64,000 nucleotides of DNA from Prochlorococcus marinus str. AS9601 (GTDB lineage: Bacteria > Cyanobacteriota > Cyanobacteriia > PCC-6307 > Cyanobiaceae), in the NCBI RefSeq assembly GCF_000015645.1, contig NC_008816.1, positions 1,054,001 to 1,118,000 on the forward strand. The letters run 5' to 3'. Numbering within the stretch: the stretch's first letter is position 1; every line of letters starts with the position of its first letter. A program made the translations under genes and the position numbers. Under the pieces are notes generated by a model. The model worked only from the letters and a program-made list of their open reading frames with translations, did not search any database and had not been told where the DNA came from. Shown one piece after another: positions 13,182 to 21,155 of the stretch.

Positions 13182-13904
13182 TTACTCATTTGTTTTAGAG
13201 GAGTTTTCAAGTAATTCATTTAATTCTAAGAGTTCTTCTTTTCTAAGTTCTCTATATTCTCCCGTTGGCACATCTAACTTAATATTCATAATTCTTATAC
13301 GCTTTAATGACTGTACTCTATATCCTAAAGCCTCACACATTCTTCTAATCTGGCGATTAAGTCCCTGTGTGAGAATTATTTTAAAATTTCTTGGCCCCAA
13401 TTGTTTTACGAAACAATTTTTAGTTATTGTGCCTAATATTTCAACTCCATTACTCATGCTTTGAATAAAATCGTTATTAATAGGACGATTAACTTTTACA
13501 ATGTATTCTTTTTCATGATTATTTCTTGCTCTAAGAATTTTATTTACGATATCTCCATCATTGGTTAAAAAAATCAATCCCTCACTGAGCTTATCCAATC
13601 TTCCGATGGGAAAAATTCTTTTAGGATATTTAATGAAATCTATTACATTATCCGGTTCTACTTTTCTATCTGTTGTGCAAACAATTCCTACAGGTTTATT
13701 AAAGGCTAAGTATATGTTTTTTTGTCTCTTTGATTTTTCTATTCTTTGACCTTTAACTTCAACTTGGTCACTATCTTCTACTTTAGTTCCAATTTCTGGA
13801 ATTTTGCCATTAATGGTTACCTTTCCATCTAGGATTAATCTATCTGCTTCTCTTCTGGAACAATAACCGACTTCACTTAAATATTTATTTATTCTGGTAG
13901 CCAT
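13182..13904 (-). CDS. rluF: 23S rRNA pseudouridine synthase RluF
   Basis: 240 residues. An N-terminal S4 RNA-binding domain (1-60) is followed by the RsuA/RluB/RluE/RluF catalytic domain with Asp104 in GRLDKLSEGLIFLTNDGD. NHEKEYIVKVNRPIN, GLNRQIRRMCEALGY and RIRIMNIKLDVPTGEYR follow the E. coli RluF sequence closely, so the specificity is probably U2604 of 23S rRNA. RluF is not a typical cyanobacterial core gene and its place at the edge of the island suggests acquisition by transfer. Confidence 0.88.
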   Translation of the reverse strand: MATRINKYLSEVGYCSRREADRLILDGKVTINGKIPEIGTKVEDSDQVEVKGQRIEKSKRQKNIYLAFNKPVGIVCTTDRKVEPDNVIDFIKYPKRIFPIGRLDKLSEGLIFLTNDGDIVNKILRARNNHEKEYIVKVNRPINNDFIQSMSNGVEILGTITKNCFVKQLGPRNFKIILTQGLNRQIRRMCEALGYRVQSLKRIRIMNIKLDVPTGEYRELRKEELLELNELLENSSKTNE

Positions 13905-14054
13905 TTCGGATGTTTAATTTTTATCTGCACAAAAAAATAATTTAATAATCTCATAATATTTTAGATCGGATGTCAATTTTTAGTTAATATTCTCATTATT
14001 GAATTTCAGATTATTTTCATCAGTAATTTATTCCACACAGATCTAACTCTCTGT

Positions 14055-14300
14055 TTAATTCCAATTTTTTTCAATTTTCCTCCATCCCTTAGAAAGTAAT
14101 CTTTCATAAATTTCTCTAGCTAAATCTATTTCAACAGAAACTGTATTTGTCATTACTGGTGGTTTGTTTCCTAATCCCCCCACTATTTTTCCAGTATCTA
14201 TAAACATATACTCAAAAACTCCATCAATACTCTTATCGTTTTTCATAAATCTTTTAACTTCTGACCTATTTGAATTAATTAACCAATAAGATTTAGCCAT
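14055..14300 (-). CDS. DUF1651-like protein, 81 aa
   Basis: Starts WLINSNRSEVKRF and ends with an acidic-basic helix and GWRKIEKNW; this N-terminal WLI and C-terminal AREIYERLLSKGW layout is the pattern of DUF1651, a marine-cyanobacterial family of unknown function. Soluble. Paralogues are at 16820 and 30792. Confidence 0.6.
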   Translation of the reverse strand: MAKSYWLINSNRSEVKRFMKNDKSIDGVFEYMFIDTGKIVGGLGNKPPVMTNTVSVEIDLAREIYERLLSKGWRKIEKNWN

Positions 14301-14332
14301 AAGTCTAACCGTGGAATTAGTAAGCGTTCCAT

Positions 14333-14971
14333 TTAAAACAAACTTATTTGATCAGTTTCTTTTTTCTTTACATCCTCTACTAACCAACCATCAGGGGACC
14401 AACTCATCATGATTGCAAATAATCCTCTTAGTTCATCTGCGTCTTTAACTTGCTCTGTCCATTGTTCTTCATATCCATTAGGGACGATCACAGGCATGCG
14501 GTGATGTAAAGGTTTAATTAAATCATTTGGTTCAGTTGTTAAAACGCAGCAACTCTCAAGTTCTGCTCCATCTGGTGAAGTCCACTTACTCCAAATTCCA
14601 CCCAACCAAAAAGTCTCATAGTTCGATTTTCGAACACGATATTTTTTTTCAAAAAAACCGCTCGCAGGTATTAGGCACCTTTTATGTTTCCAACTTCCAC
14701 TAAATAATTTTTTTTCTTCTACGGTTTCTGATCTTGCATTAAATGGCCTTGGTCTATCTTTATCAAATGGTTCTCTAGCCCAAGGAGAAATAAAACCCCA
14801 TGTCATAAAAGTAGTTTTAATTCTTCCTTCGTTTTTAATTACAAGAACAGGATCATTAGGTCTTATTAGACTTTGAGTATCATATTTAGAATCAAGTCCA
14901 CTTGGATAGTCTTGTTTCAAAACCTTTGGCAACTTCTCAAATTTAGTTTTCAGCTCAAATCTTCCGCACAT
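14333..14971 (-). CDS. SRAP domain protein (HMCES/YedK family)
   Basis: 212 residues covering the whole SOS-response-associated peptidase domain. Catalytic Cys2 (MCGRF), Asn78 in NARSET, Glu108 in IPASGFFE and His156 in HHRMPV are all present. Family members form a stable thiazolidine crosslink between Cys2 and abasic sites in single-stranded DNA, shielding them during replication. No LexA box was noticed. The gene stands alone. Confidence 0.93.
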   Translation of the reverse strand: MCGRFELKTKFEKLPKVLKQDYPSGLDSKYDTQSLIRPNDPVLVIKNEGRIKTTFMTWGFISPWAREPFDKDRPRPFNARSETVEEKKLFSGSWKHKRCLIPASGFFEKKYRVRKSNYETFWLGGIWSKWTSPDGAELESCCVLTTEPNDLIKPLHHRMPVIVPNGYEEQWTEQVKDADELRGLFAIMMSWSPDGWLVEDVKKKETDQISLF

Positions 14972-15160
14972 TGATTTTTAAAATATTTTTAAAACTCACT
15001 AAAAAAACAGTAAATTTACCTTATTTTAGATATACTTTAAGTCTTCTCAAATAAAAAACAATTTTTTGTTCGTAGAAAGTTTTTTATCCAAATAATTAAA
15101 AGAAAATATAGATATTGAAAAGCTTCCTCAAATTTAATTTGAATGTTTCAAACTTAAATC

Positions 15161-15307
15161 ATGACAGATCCTATTCTTTATTTATCTATGTTATTGGGAC
15201 TTGGAGGAATTTATGTATTAATCTCTTCCTTCCATGATGATGATGATGGTGATGATGATGGAGAAAAATATATTTATAATCTCGAACAAACTTTTTTAGC
15301 AAGATAG
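15161..15307 (+). CDS. Small membrane protein with poly-Asp tail, 48 aa
   Basis: A helix (residues 4-21, ILYLSMLLGLGGIYVLIS) is followed by an Asp-rich run encoded by GATGAT repeats. The gene at 17353 has the same plan (helix then acidic tail). No function is known. The GAT repeat could vary in length by slippage. Confidence 0.5.
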   Translation: MTDPILYLSMLLGLGGIYVLISSFHDDDDGDDDGEKYIYNLEQTFLAR

Positions 15308-15555
15308 TCGATTTGCTTATTAAAACTTATTATTTACAAAAAGTTTATTGCAAAACAGGCCATCACTGAAAATAGTTTTATAGGAGTAACAGAAATATTG
15401 TCTTTCTTTGCGGAATTTACTTGATTATTATATTTATTTTTAAGTTAAGTTGTTGGTCCTCTATCCGTATATGTTTGTGCCTTAAACCGTACATTTTTAT
15501 TAGTCGATTGATAAGCATGTCTAGTTAGAAATTATTAGTAACGAAGATAAATTAA

Positions 15556-15741
15556 ATGCCTTCAACACCAATAAAGTCTTGTAATAAATATGTGTTGAGT
15601 TACAAAGATTCAACAAATAAGACACATGAAGTTGGCTTCTACGCGCGCGATGCATACGATTGCCTAATGCTTGCGAGAGAATTCAACACTTACGTACATG
15701 ACAATCCAGGATCTGTAATCAGAATCCAACAAAAATTTTGA
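15556..15741 (+). CDS. Conserved hypothetical, 61 aa
   Basis: Small soluble protein, MPSTPIKSCNKYVLSYKDS then VGFYARDAYDCLMLAREF. The strand-helix-strand pattern looks like a compact domain. The gene at 15753 follows with a GAGG Shine-Dalgarno placed over this stop codon, so they form an operon. Confidence 0.6.
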   Translation: MPSTPIKSCNKYVLSYKDSTNKTHEVGFYARDAYDCLMLAREFNTYVHDNPGSVIRIQQKF

Positions 15742-15752
15742 GGAAAATAATT

Positions 15753-15917
15753 ATGAATTTAAAAAGATCACCATTCGCAATTCAAGATAAAAATGCAAGA
15801 GATCTTGATAATGTAAAAGATTATCCAACCATTGCAGATTTAATGAGAGAACAGAAAGTTCCACAAGATTATGCAAATACAGTTCACCGTCGTAGAGATT
15901 TAGACTCTCTCGGTTAG
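15753..15917 (+). CDS. Hypothetical protein, 54 aa
   Basis: MNLKRSPFAIQDKNARDLDN.. is soluble, charged and ends TVHRRRDLDSLG. It is preceded by GAGG at a good distance and by the 61-aa gene 11 bases upstream. Family not recognised. Confidence 0.55.
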   Translation: MNLKRSPFAIQDKNARDLDNVKDYPTIADLMREQKVPQDYANTVHRRRDLDSLG

Positions 15918-15984
15918 TTTACGAGATTGGCTATTTACTAATTTTTAAAATTAACGATTATGATGAATGCCATTTGCGATTCAT

Positions 15985-16152
15985 TCATAAAATAATATTT
16001 TCTTCCTCAAGTTTTTTTTTAAGCTCTATAGGCATATATGCAATATCTTTTTTTATTGCATTAATTGCATCTCTATACTTATCAGGTTCGGCTAAAAGCA
16101 TTTTTATTAAATTGAATTGACTTTCAATTTCTTCAGAAGAAAACTTTCCCAT
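15985..16152 (-). CDS. Helical hypothetical protein, 55 aa
   Basis: Predicted all-helical: MGKFSSEEIESQFNLIKMLL then KYRDAINAIKKDIAYMP and an ELKKKLEEE end. No family assignment. It is downstream of the DUF3303 gene on the same strand with a 61-base gap. Confidence 0.5.
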   Translation of the reverse strand: MGKFSSEEIESQFNLIKMLLAEPDKYRDAINAIKKDIAYMPIELKKKLEEENIIL

Positions 16153-16213
16153 AAAAAATAGCAAATATCATTTTATTTTTAGATCAAATGTCAAACATCA
16201 AAAAAATTAACTA

Positions 16214-16525
16214 TTAGTTAGAAGCTGCTGCAATTTCTTTATGGACGGAAAGAAATTCTTTATCCGTTAGAACTGGTGTAACTTCAATTTCTACGCCAAA
16301 ATTATCGACCCAGATACTGCTCCATTTCCAAATGTTCTGATGGTTTGAAGATTCAACTATTGCCCAACCATTAGCCCCCTCAGGATTTACTACTCGATTA
16401 AGAACTTTAAACCCATCAAATTCATCACCTTCGCACCCTCCTTCAACAAAACCCGCAAAAGCTTCAGCCCCTTGCATATGACTTTCTTGATCTGGAAATT
16501 GCCAGTGTACGATGTAAGTTTGCAT
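16214..16525 (-). CDS. DUF3303-family protein, 103 aa
   Basis: Same plan as the protein at 9600: MQTYIVHWQFPDQESHMQGA, then a GCEGDEFDGF insertion, NGWAIVESSNHQNIWKW, and TPVLTDKEF. The insertion makes it slightly longer. Function unknown. Two divergent paralogues in one island suggest separate arrivals rather than local duplication. Confidence 0.68.
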   Translation of the reverse strand: MQTYIVHWQFPDQESHMQGAEAFAGFVEGGCEGDEFDGFKVLNRVVNPEGANGWAIVESSNHQNIWKWSSIWVDNFGVEIEVTPVLTDKEFLSVHKEIAAASN

Positions 16526-16653
16526 GAATAAAATTATTTTTTTAATTATTAATTATCGAATTTAAAAATTAAATAAAAAGTCTTTAAACACTAATCAAAA
16601 AGGGTTTAAGCTTAAAAGGGAAAACAGCAAAAAAAAAGACTCTTACGAGCCTA

Positions 16654-16819
16654 GGTGATGGGGACTCCTATAATGACAAATTAAATAGAAACAAACAACC
16701 CCATCAATAGGTAATTTTAAATACTTACAAACACCATATGTAGTGCTAAGATTTTGAAAAGGCTGGGTGATGGGGATTATCCCGCTTTTTGATTGGGGCG
16801 AAGCTAACGCCCTTTTTTT
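16654..16819 (+). promoter_or_regulatory. Promoter, repeats and terminator-like leader before the DUF1651-like gene
   Basis: TATAAT at 16669-16674 is a perfect -10. The 11-mer GGTGATGGGGA occurs at 16654 (just upstream of the -10) and again at 16767 in the leader; its complement CCCCATCA is at 16699. After the second copy, GGGAT/ATCCC can pair, and GGGCG/CGCCC (16796-16812) plus seven Ts forms a terminator whose T run ends right at the start codon at 16820. This is an attenuator-like arrangement, but no ligand is known. Confidence 0.5.
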
Positions 16820-17083
16820 ATGGAAAAATTTACTTTAATCAATAAAGCCAGATCGAGGATTAAAGTATTTGAACCTTTTGAAGATAGTTCTAAGAACTCT
16901 TATATGGTAAATGCAATTTTAATCTCTTATGGTTGCGTTTTTAAGCGATCAAGTAAGCCAGTTATGAAAGGCTCTAGGGTTGAATCTATCGAAGAAGCGA
17001 GAAACGAATATAAAAAACTTTTAGAGCAAGGGTGGGAAAAAACTTATAGATTCAATAGTTTTTTTAAAAAAAATGGTGGATAG
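16820..17083 (+). CDS. DUF1651-like protein, 87 aa
   Basis: C-terminal SIEEARNEYKKLLEQGWEK is the DUF1651-type helix and GW motif; the N-terminal part has a FEPFEDSS turn and strands. The ATG abuts the U tract of a terminator-like hairpin, so translation and attenuation are probably linked. Confidence 0.6.
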   Translation: MEKFTLINKARSRIKVFEPFEDSSKNSYMVNAILISYGCVFKRSSKPVMKGSRVESIEEARNEYKKLLEQGWEKTYRFNSFFKKNGG

Positions 17084-17152
17084 GTACTTTACCTAAAATT
17101 TGACATTATTAAAAATTAATTGCTAGATAAGCTTCAGGATGGAAGATTGAAC

Positions 17153-17320
17153 ATGAAAAATGAAATTTATTCAAATATCAAAGATTCCGATGCTTTGGAA
17201 AGTTTTTTTGAATGTATAACTTCTTGTAGCATCAATAGTGAGGGAGTAGATTGCACAACAGCATGTTATGTAAAACATTTAGAACCAAACAATATTGATT
17301 ATCCTTTAAAATTTTCATAA
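17153..17320 (+). CDS. Twin CX3C small protein, 55 aa
   Basis: C21-X3-C25 and C34-X3-C38 (CITSC and CTTAC) are separated by eight residues, the spacing of a helical-hairpin disulfide or metal site. I chose the ATG at 17153, with GGA a few bases upstream, over a TTG at 17120 that adds 11 residues. No signal peptide. Function unknown. Confidence 0.6.
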   Translation: MKNEIYSNIKDSDALESFFECITSCSINSEGVDCTTACYVKHLEPNNIDYPLKFS

Positions 17321-17352
17321 GCAAAGCTTATTAACAATTTTAAATTTCATTG

Positions 17353-17466
17353 ATGTTATTCCCACCACCTCAAGTTATTTTTGGTCTATTGCTTTTATCT
17401 ATAGCAGTAGTTCTTATCTGGGATATTAGATACAATCCTTTTGGAGAAGACGAAGACGGAATTTAA
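17353..17466 (+). CDS. Single-span protein with acidic tail, 37 aa
   Basis: MLFPPPQVIFGLLLLSIAVV then WDIRYNPFGEDEDGI. Small thylakoid- or plasma-membrane-type peptide, unassigned. Convergent with the 38-aa gene at 17470, with three bases between them. Confidence 0.5.
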   Translation: MLFPPPQVIFGLLLLSIAVVLIWDIRYNPFGEDEDGI

Positions 17467-17469
17467 TCT

Positions 17470-17586
17470 TCAACTAGGAAGCTGATTTGTAGGTGGTGCG
17501 TGAAATTGCCGTTTCTTTCTTTTGAGTCTTTTGTAAGCGACTAAAGAGCCTAATAATAACAATGTAAAAGCTATTGAGTTAATCAT
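17470..17586 (-). CDS. Single-span protein with basic tail, 38 aa
   Basis: A helix at residues 4-18 (SIAFTLLLLGSLVAY) is followed by KRLKRKKRQ and a Pro-rich end. Unassigned. Confidence 0.45.
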   Translation of the reverse strand: MINSIAFTLLLLGSLVAYKRLKRKKRQFHAPPTNQLPS

Positions 17587-17763
17587 ATCAATTAGTTTTA
17601 TATATATAAAAACAAATATGTTCTAAATATCAATGACTAAAGTTATTTTTTCAAAAAGGAATTTATTATGGACTAATTTTAATATTTAGCTTTTTTATTA
17701 GGTACCTAAAACGACAAAAAGAAAATACTTATCTGACCAAAAGTAATTGCTATACAATAAGAA

Positions 17764-17868
17764 TCACTTTTTCTTATTTCTCATTTGATATTGCAGAACA
17801 GCTTTTAGATGTTTTACTTCTTTTTCTAAAGTTTCAATTCTTTTTTCTAGTTCTTCATTAGTTGCCAT
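17764..17868 (-). CDS. Coiled-coil peptide, 34 aa
   Basis: ATNEELEKRIETLEKEVKHL shows leucine-type heptads through most of the chain, ending in a basic NKKK. Probably a small oligomeric coiled coil. Confidence 0.5.
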   Translation of the reverse strand: MATNEELEKRIETLEKEVKHLKAVLQYQMRNKKK

Positions 17869-17963
17869 ATATTTTAGAGATAAATTCCTTGATATTTATA
17901 ATATTAAAAAAGCGACTTGTTACACATGGGAAATGTCTTTTAAGTAATAGAACCTATTGATGG

Positions 17964-17989
17964 GCATAATTTCTCTAGATAAATTATGC
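17964..17989 (+). promoter_or_regulatory. Palindromic operator candidate before the metal/thiol operon
   Basis: GCATAATTT and AAATTATGC form a perfect 9-bp inverted repeat with an 8-base spacer, ending 25 bases before the first ATG. Size and position fit a dimeric repressor site overlapping the promoter. It does not match the Fur or Zur boxes I know. Confidence 0.5.
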
Positions 17990-18013
17990 AGAGTATAAAT
18001 TTAGGGGGAATTT

Positions 18014-18157
18014 ATGAGTGGAGATTATGAGACACTAGAAATCAATCAACCTAAAATTACATATTTTCAGAAAAGATCAGAAAATAATACAGAATGGTTA
18101 GATGAATTAATCAACCAAATTGAAGATATGAAAAACAATATATCCAAATCTGCTTAA
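18014..18157 (+). CDS. Hypothetical protein, 47 aa
   Basis: First gene behind the palindrome, with GGGGGA as Shine-Dalgarno. MSGDYETLEINQPKITYF then an acidic helix (WLDELINQIEDMK). No family. Its stop overlaps the next start (TAATG). Confidence 0.55.
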   Translation: MSGDYETLEINQPKITYFQKRSENNTEWLDELINQIEDMKNNISKSA

Positions 18158-18273
18158 TGACAGAAAAAGAGTTGAAAAAATTAGAGAAATTTGCAGATGA
18201 AAATGGATACAATGATGAGCTAAAAGATATATATTTAAGGGAAGTTATTGACAGAAATAAAGAATACGAATGA
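18157..18273 (+). CDS. Helical microprotein, 38 aa
   Basis: Charged helical peptide (MTEKELKKLEKFADENG..). Both ends overlap neighbours (TAATG before, ATGA after), so the three genes are translationally coupled. Confidence 0.5.
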   Translation: MTEKELKKLEKFADENGYNDELKDIYLREVIDRNKEYE

Positions 18274-18500
18274 GATCTAATTTTCGACAAAACATTCGAC
18301 TAGCCACAAACATTCTTTTAGTTATTGGTACTTTTGCCATTGCTTTAAAGATTGCTCCAATAGCAGAGGTATATCAGGAAAAAAATTTATGTATTAATTA
18401 TTTAAAACATCAAATAGATCGAGACAAACTTATCAAAAGACTAAAAATAGTTAAACAAGCAAATCCATCTAGTATTTGTGACTCCATCCTTAAAAGTTAA
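18270..18500 (+). CDS. Hypothetical anchored protein, 76 aa
   Basis: An N-terminal anchor (residues 11-30, LATNILLVIGTFAIALKIAP) is followed by an extracytoplasmic-type region with two Cys (CINYLK and SICDS) that could form a disulfide. The gene at 22688 has a similar plan. It is inside the putative metal/thiol operon. Confidence 0.6.
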   Translation: MRSNFRQNIRLATNILLVIGTFAIALKIAPIAEVYQEKNLCINYLKHQIDRDKLIKRLKIVKQANPSSICDSILKS

Positions 18501-18502
18501 AA

Positions 18503-18955
18503 ATGAAGATTAAGTCATTTCCCCCGTTAATTGCAGTCTTTGGTACTTCATTTCTGATAACCATTTCATTGCTTAAAAGTTTCCAAATTTTTATGGGGAT
18601 ATCAATTTGCCTTTTAGCTATGCTCAAGCTTATGGATATTGAAGCTTTTGGAACAAGTTATAAGAAATATGATTTAATATCTTCTAAATTTGATGGCTGG
18701 ATATATATTTATCCTTTTTGCGAATTATTAATTGGAATAAGTTTTCTTAATTCTTCTCCACCCTCTTTAATTATTTTTATTGCTCTAATTTTAGGAATTT
18801 CTGGCATGATTTCGGTATTTAAGGCTGTTTATTTGGATAAATTAAAATTAAATTGTGCATGTATTGGTGGATATGCAAAAACTCCTTTGGGAATTATTAG
18901 TTTTATCGAAAATCTTTTAATGGCAATTATGAGTGTCTTAATTTTTATTAAATAG
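18503..18955 (+). CDS. MauE/DoxX-like redox-associated membrane protein
   Basis: 150 residues, four predicted spans. Between spans 3 and 4 lies LNCACIGGYAKTPLG.., a CxC motif followed by GG and TPL, as in MauE/DoxX-type proteins linked to disulfide formation. It sits between a two-Cys protein and a DUF411 protein, so a role in thiol or metal maturation outside the cytoplasm is likely. Substrate unknown. Confidence 0.7.
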   Translation: MKIKSFPPLIAVFGTSFLITISLLKSFQIFMGISICLLAMLKLMDIEAFGTSYKKYDLISSKFDGWIYIYPFCELLIGISFLNSSPPSLIIFIALILGISGMISVFKAVYLDKLKLNCACIGGYAKTPLGIISFIENLLMAIMSVLIFIK

Positions 18956-19016
18956 CGATTTAATAAATTTTCATTTATGGTTAATTTAAATATTAAATTT
19001 AATCGTCGTAATTAGT

Positions 19017-19535
19017 ATGGCACTTAATAAAATATTTATTAAAAGAGGATTTTTAAATTATCTAATTTTTTCTGGAATTCTTTTTACAAATATAATTAAT
19101 CCATATAAGAGTATTGCTTTAACTCAAGAAAATATAGATATCCCAAAAGTTGTTTCTTACAGATCAGCATCATGTGGTTGTTGCAAAAAATGGATCAATC
19201 ATTTAAGAGCTAATGGATTAGAAGTTGTTGATAATATAGTTGAGGATGTTTCAGTAATTAAAAACCAATATCAAATTCCCAATAATCTGAGATCATGTCA
19301 CTCTGCTCAAATAGCTAACTATATGATTGAAGGACATGTCCCGATTGAATCAATCAACAAACTTTTTAGAGAAAAACCAAATATCAATGGGATAGCAGTT
19401 CCGGGCATGCCACTTGGCTCTCCAGGGATGGAAATGCATTCTCACGATTCGCACTCTCATGATTATGAGAACTACAAAGTAGTTTCATTTAGTAAAACTG
19501 GCAAAACAAAAATATTTGATAAAATCTCTCCTTAA
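19017..19535 (+). CDS. DUF411 metal-binding protein, exported
   Basis: An N-terminal hydrophobic stretch (residues 12-30) precedes the DUF411 domain. CGCC at 53-56, SCH at 93-95, IEGHVP, GIAVPGMPLGSPGMEM and a following His-rich loop (HSHDSHSHDY) are all typical. Family members are linked to copper handling; Cys, Met and His clusters support metal binding in the periplasm. It follows the MauE-like gene with a 61-base gap. Confidence 0.88.
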   Translation: MALNKIFIKRGFLNYLIFSGILFTNIINPYKSIALTQENIDIPKVVSYRSASCGCCKKWINHLRANGLEVVDNIVEDVSVIKNQYQIPNNLRSCHSAQIANYMIEGHVPIESINKLFREKPNINGIAVPGMPLGSPGMEMHSHDSHSHDYENYKVVSFSKTGKTKIFDKISP

Positions 19536-19556
19536 TAAAAATACTTTTTTGAAATA

Positions 19557-19778
19557 ATGTATATTTTTCTTAGAAATTTTAAATTTTTTATTTTTTTATT
19601 TACCTTATTTCTAAATTTCAACAGTTATTTGCATGCACATATGCGTGGTACATTTCTTTCTGAAGAGGACGCCGAAAATAGATCTTTAGAACTTGGTTGC
19701 AAAGGAATACATAAGAATAAAGATAAATGGATGCCATGCAAAAACGAAAAAGAATTACATATCTATTTGAGGAAATAG
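19557..19778 (+). CDS. DUF3721-family exported protein, 73 aa
   Basis: Hydrophobic signal (residues 9-25), then EEDAENRSLELGCKGIH and DKWMPC, the DUF3721 pattern also seen at 2520. Its start is 22 bases after the DUF411 stop, and the next gene starts on the base after its stop. The shared context with DUF411 strengthens a metal-related role for the family. Confidence 0.72.
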   Translation: MYIFLRNFKFFIFLFTLFLNFNSYLHAHMRGTFLSEEDAENRSLELGCKGIHKNKDKWMPCKNEKELHIYLRK

Positions 19779-20039
19779 ATGAAAAAATTAAAAACAAATC
19801 AAAGAAAAATTCACAGGAAAATAACCGCAATTTCAGCAATCCCTTTGCTAATTACTATTGTATCTGGGACTATTTATAGTATTCTTCAACCACTTGGAAT
19901 AGATTCTTTTTGGTTAATAAAATGGCATACAGGTAATTTTGGCATTATTAATTTGCAACCTTTTTACTCGATATTTCTTGGTATGGCTTCAATAATCTCA
20001 ATAATATCTGGCATTAAACTATTACAAAAAAAATCTTAG
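19779..20039 (+). CDS. PepSY-associated-type two-span membrane protein, 86 aa
   Basis: Two spans (about 15-36 and 60-81). HRKITAISAIPLLITIVSG and IKWHTGNFG place a His at the edge of each span, as in PepSY-associated membrane regions where such His may bind haem. Last gene of the operon beginning at 18014. Confidence 0.6.
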   Translation: MKKLKTNQRKIHRKITAISAIPLLITIVSGTIYSILQPLGIDSFWLIKWHTGNFGIINLQPFYSIFLGMASIISIISGIKLLQKKS

Positions 20040-20067
20040 ATATATTCTCAGTTAAGCCAAAATCTTA

Positions 20068-20265
20068 CTAATTAATACTATTTGCGCCCCCACTTACTAA
20101 GAAAATTATCGCTCCTAGTGCCATTGTTGCTACACCCATATAGGGGTATTTCTTAATTCTTGATTTAGTAATTGGAAGCCATGAAAAATATCTATCAGAT
20201 TTATTTAATTCATTTTTTTGCCTAGGTGGCAATCCTATTTCTTTTCTTCTTTTAGCTTCGCCCAT
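20068..20265 (-). CDS. DUF2839-like MGEAKRRK protein, 65 aa
   Basis: Begins MGEAKRRKEIGLPPRQ, the conserved N-terminus of a cyanobacterial family (DUF2839), and ends in one membrane span. A paralogue is at 22470. Function unknown. Confidence 0.7.
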   Translation of the reverse strand: MGEAKRRKEIGLPPRQKNELNKSDRYFSWLPITKSRIKKYPYMGVATMALGAIIFLVSGGANSIN

Positions 20266-20371
20266 AATCTTAAATTTGTTTATGTATCAATATTAAAAAT
20301 TATGTACCACACCTGCGAGTTAACTTTATTAAGAACAGAGGTCCTTTATAGATAAACAAATTATTTAAATT

Positions 20372-20593
20372 TTATTTAGCCTTCTTTAAATATAGATTCT
20401 TTGTATTTGCCTGATCTGATGTAAATAACAAAATTAATATAGTTCCAACTAGAAATGAAAAAATCATTGTCAAACCAACAACTTCAACCATCTCACTAGG
20501 CAGATAATTTAGAAACATAATCAATAGATCTCTTATTTTTAACTTAGCAATTGTATTTTTTATGTAAAGTAAGTATTCCTCCTTAAATTTCAA
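20372..20593 (-). CDS. Hypothetical membrane protein, 73 aa
   Basis: One or two spans (residues 22-60: LLIMFLNYL.., VGLTMIFSFLVGTILILLF) between basic ends. Unassigned. Confidence 0.5.
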   Translation of the reverse strand: MKFKEEYLLYIKNTIAKLKIRDLLIMFLNYLPSEMVEVVGLTMIFSFLVGTILILLFTSDQANTKNLYLKKAK

Positions 20594-20672
20594 AAAGAAC
20601 TTTCTGAGACTTTTTAATCTTTATTTATTTTTATTTGCGGGATAAATGTAGTTATAGCCGATTACAATTTTC

Positions 20673-20963
20673 TTACTTAGCTAATCCTATTTTCTTGAGC
20701 AATTTCAAGTAAGGCAAGGCCCAATTACCAAAGGTAAAAGAGATTGTTGTATTTTTTGTAGTTGGTAATAATTTTTTAGTATGTGTAGAGGCTAATTTAG
20801 AAAATATCTTAATAGTCTCTGCTTCTAGATTATCCATATACAATTTTTTTCTAACACCTCGATCTTTCTTTTGGGGCAAATAATTTTCTATAAACCATAA
20901 AACTTGATCTAAATTTGATTTATTGGGTGAGGTTTTAATTTGTTTATTTTTCTTTTTAAACAT
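20673..20963 (-). CDS. Hypothetical basic protein, 96 aa
   Basis: A Lys-rich N-terminus (MFKKKNKQIKTSPNKSN) is followed by a helical region and a FTFGNWALPYLKLLKKIG end. No membrane span or known motif. Confidence 0.5.
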   Translation of the reverse strand: MFKKKNKQIKTSPNKSNLDQVLWFIENYLPQKKDRGVRKKLYMDNLEAETIKIFSKLASTHTKKLLPTTKNTTISFTFGNWALPYLKLLKKIGLAK

Positions 20964-21103
20964 ATTTATTTACCTCTTAATTACTGAATTAAATTTGCCA
21001 TTTATATAATTTAAATCAACTGTAAAAGCATCAAAATTATGTTCTTTTTAATAATCGATAATCGGAAAAATAAATTAATAGTTACGTTGTTTTTATAAAA
21101 ATA

Positions 21104-21130
21104 AAAAAAGAGAGGGATAAACCCCCCTCT
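21104..21130 (-). terminator. Terminator of the downstream-peptide gene
   Basis: On the minus strand AGAGGG/CCCTCT with an 8-base loop runs into CTTTTTTTATTTTT. It lies 26 bases after the stop of the peptide gene. Confidence 0.75.
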
Positions 21131-21155
21131 TAATTGATCAGTTTCAAAAAAGAAT

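Noticed and set aside
15231-15272. GAT-rich tandem repeat as a CRISPR or minisatellite
   Set aside because: It is a codon repeat for Asp inside a plausible small gene; no spacers or regular longer unit.
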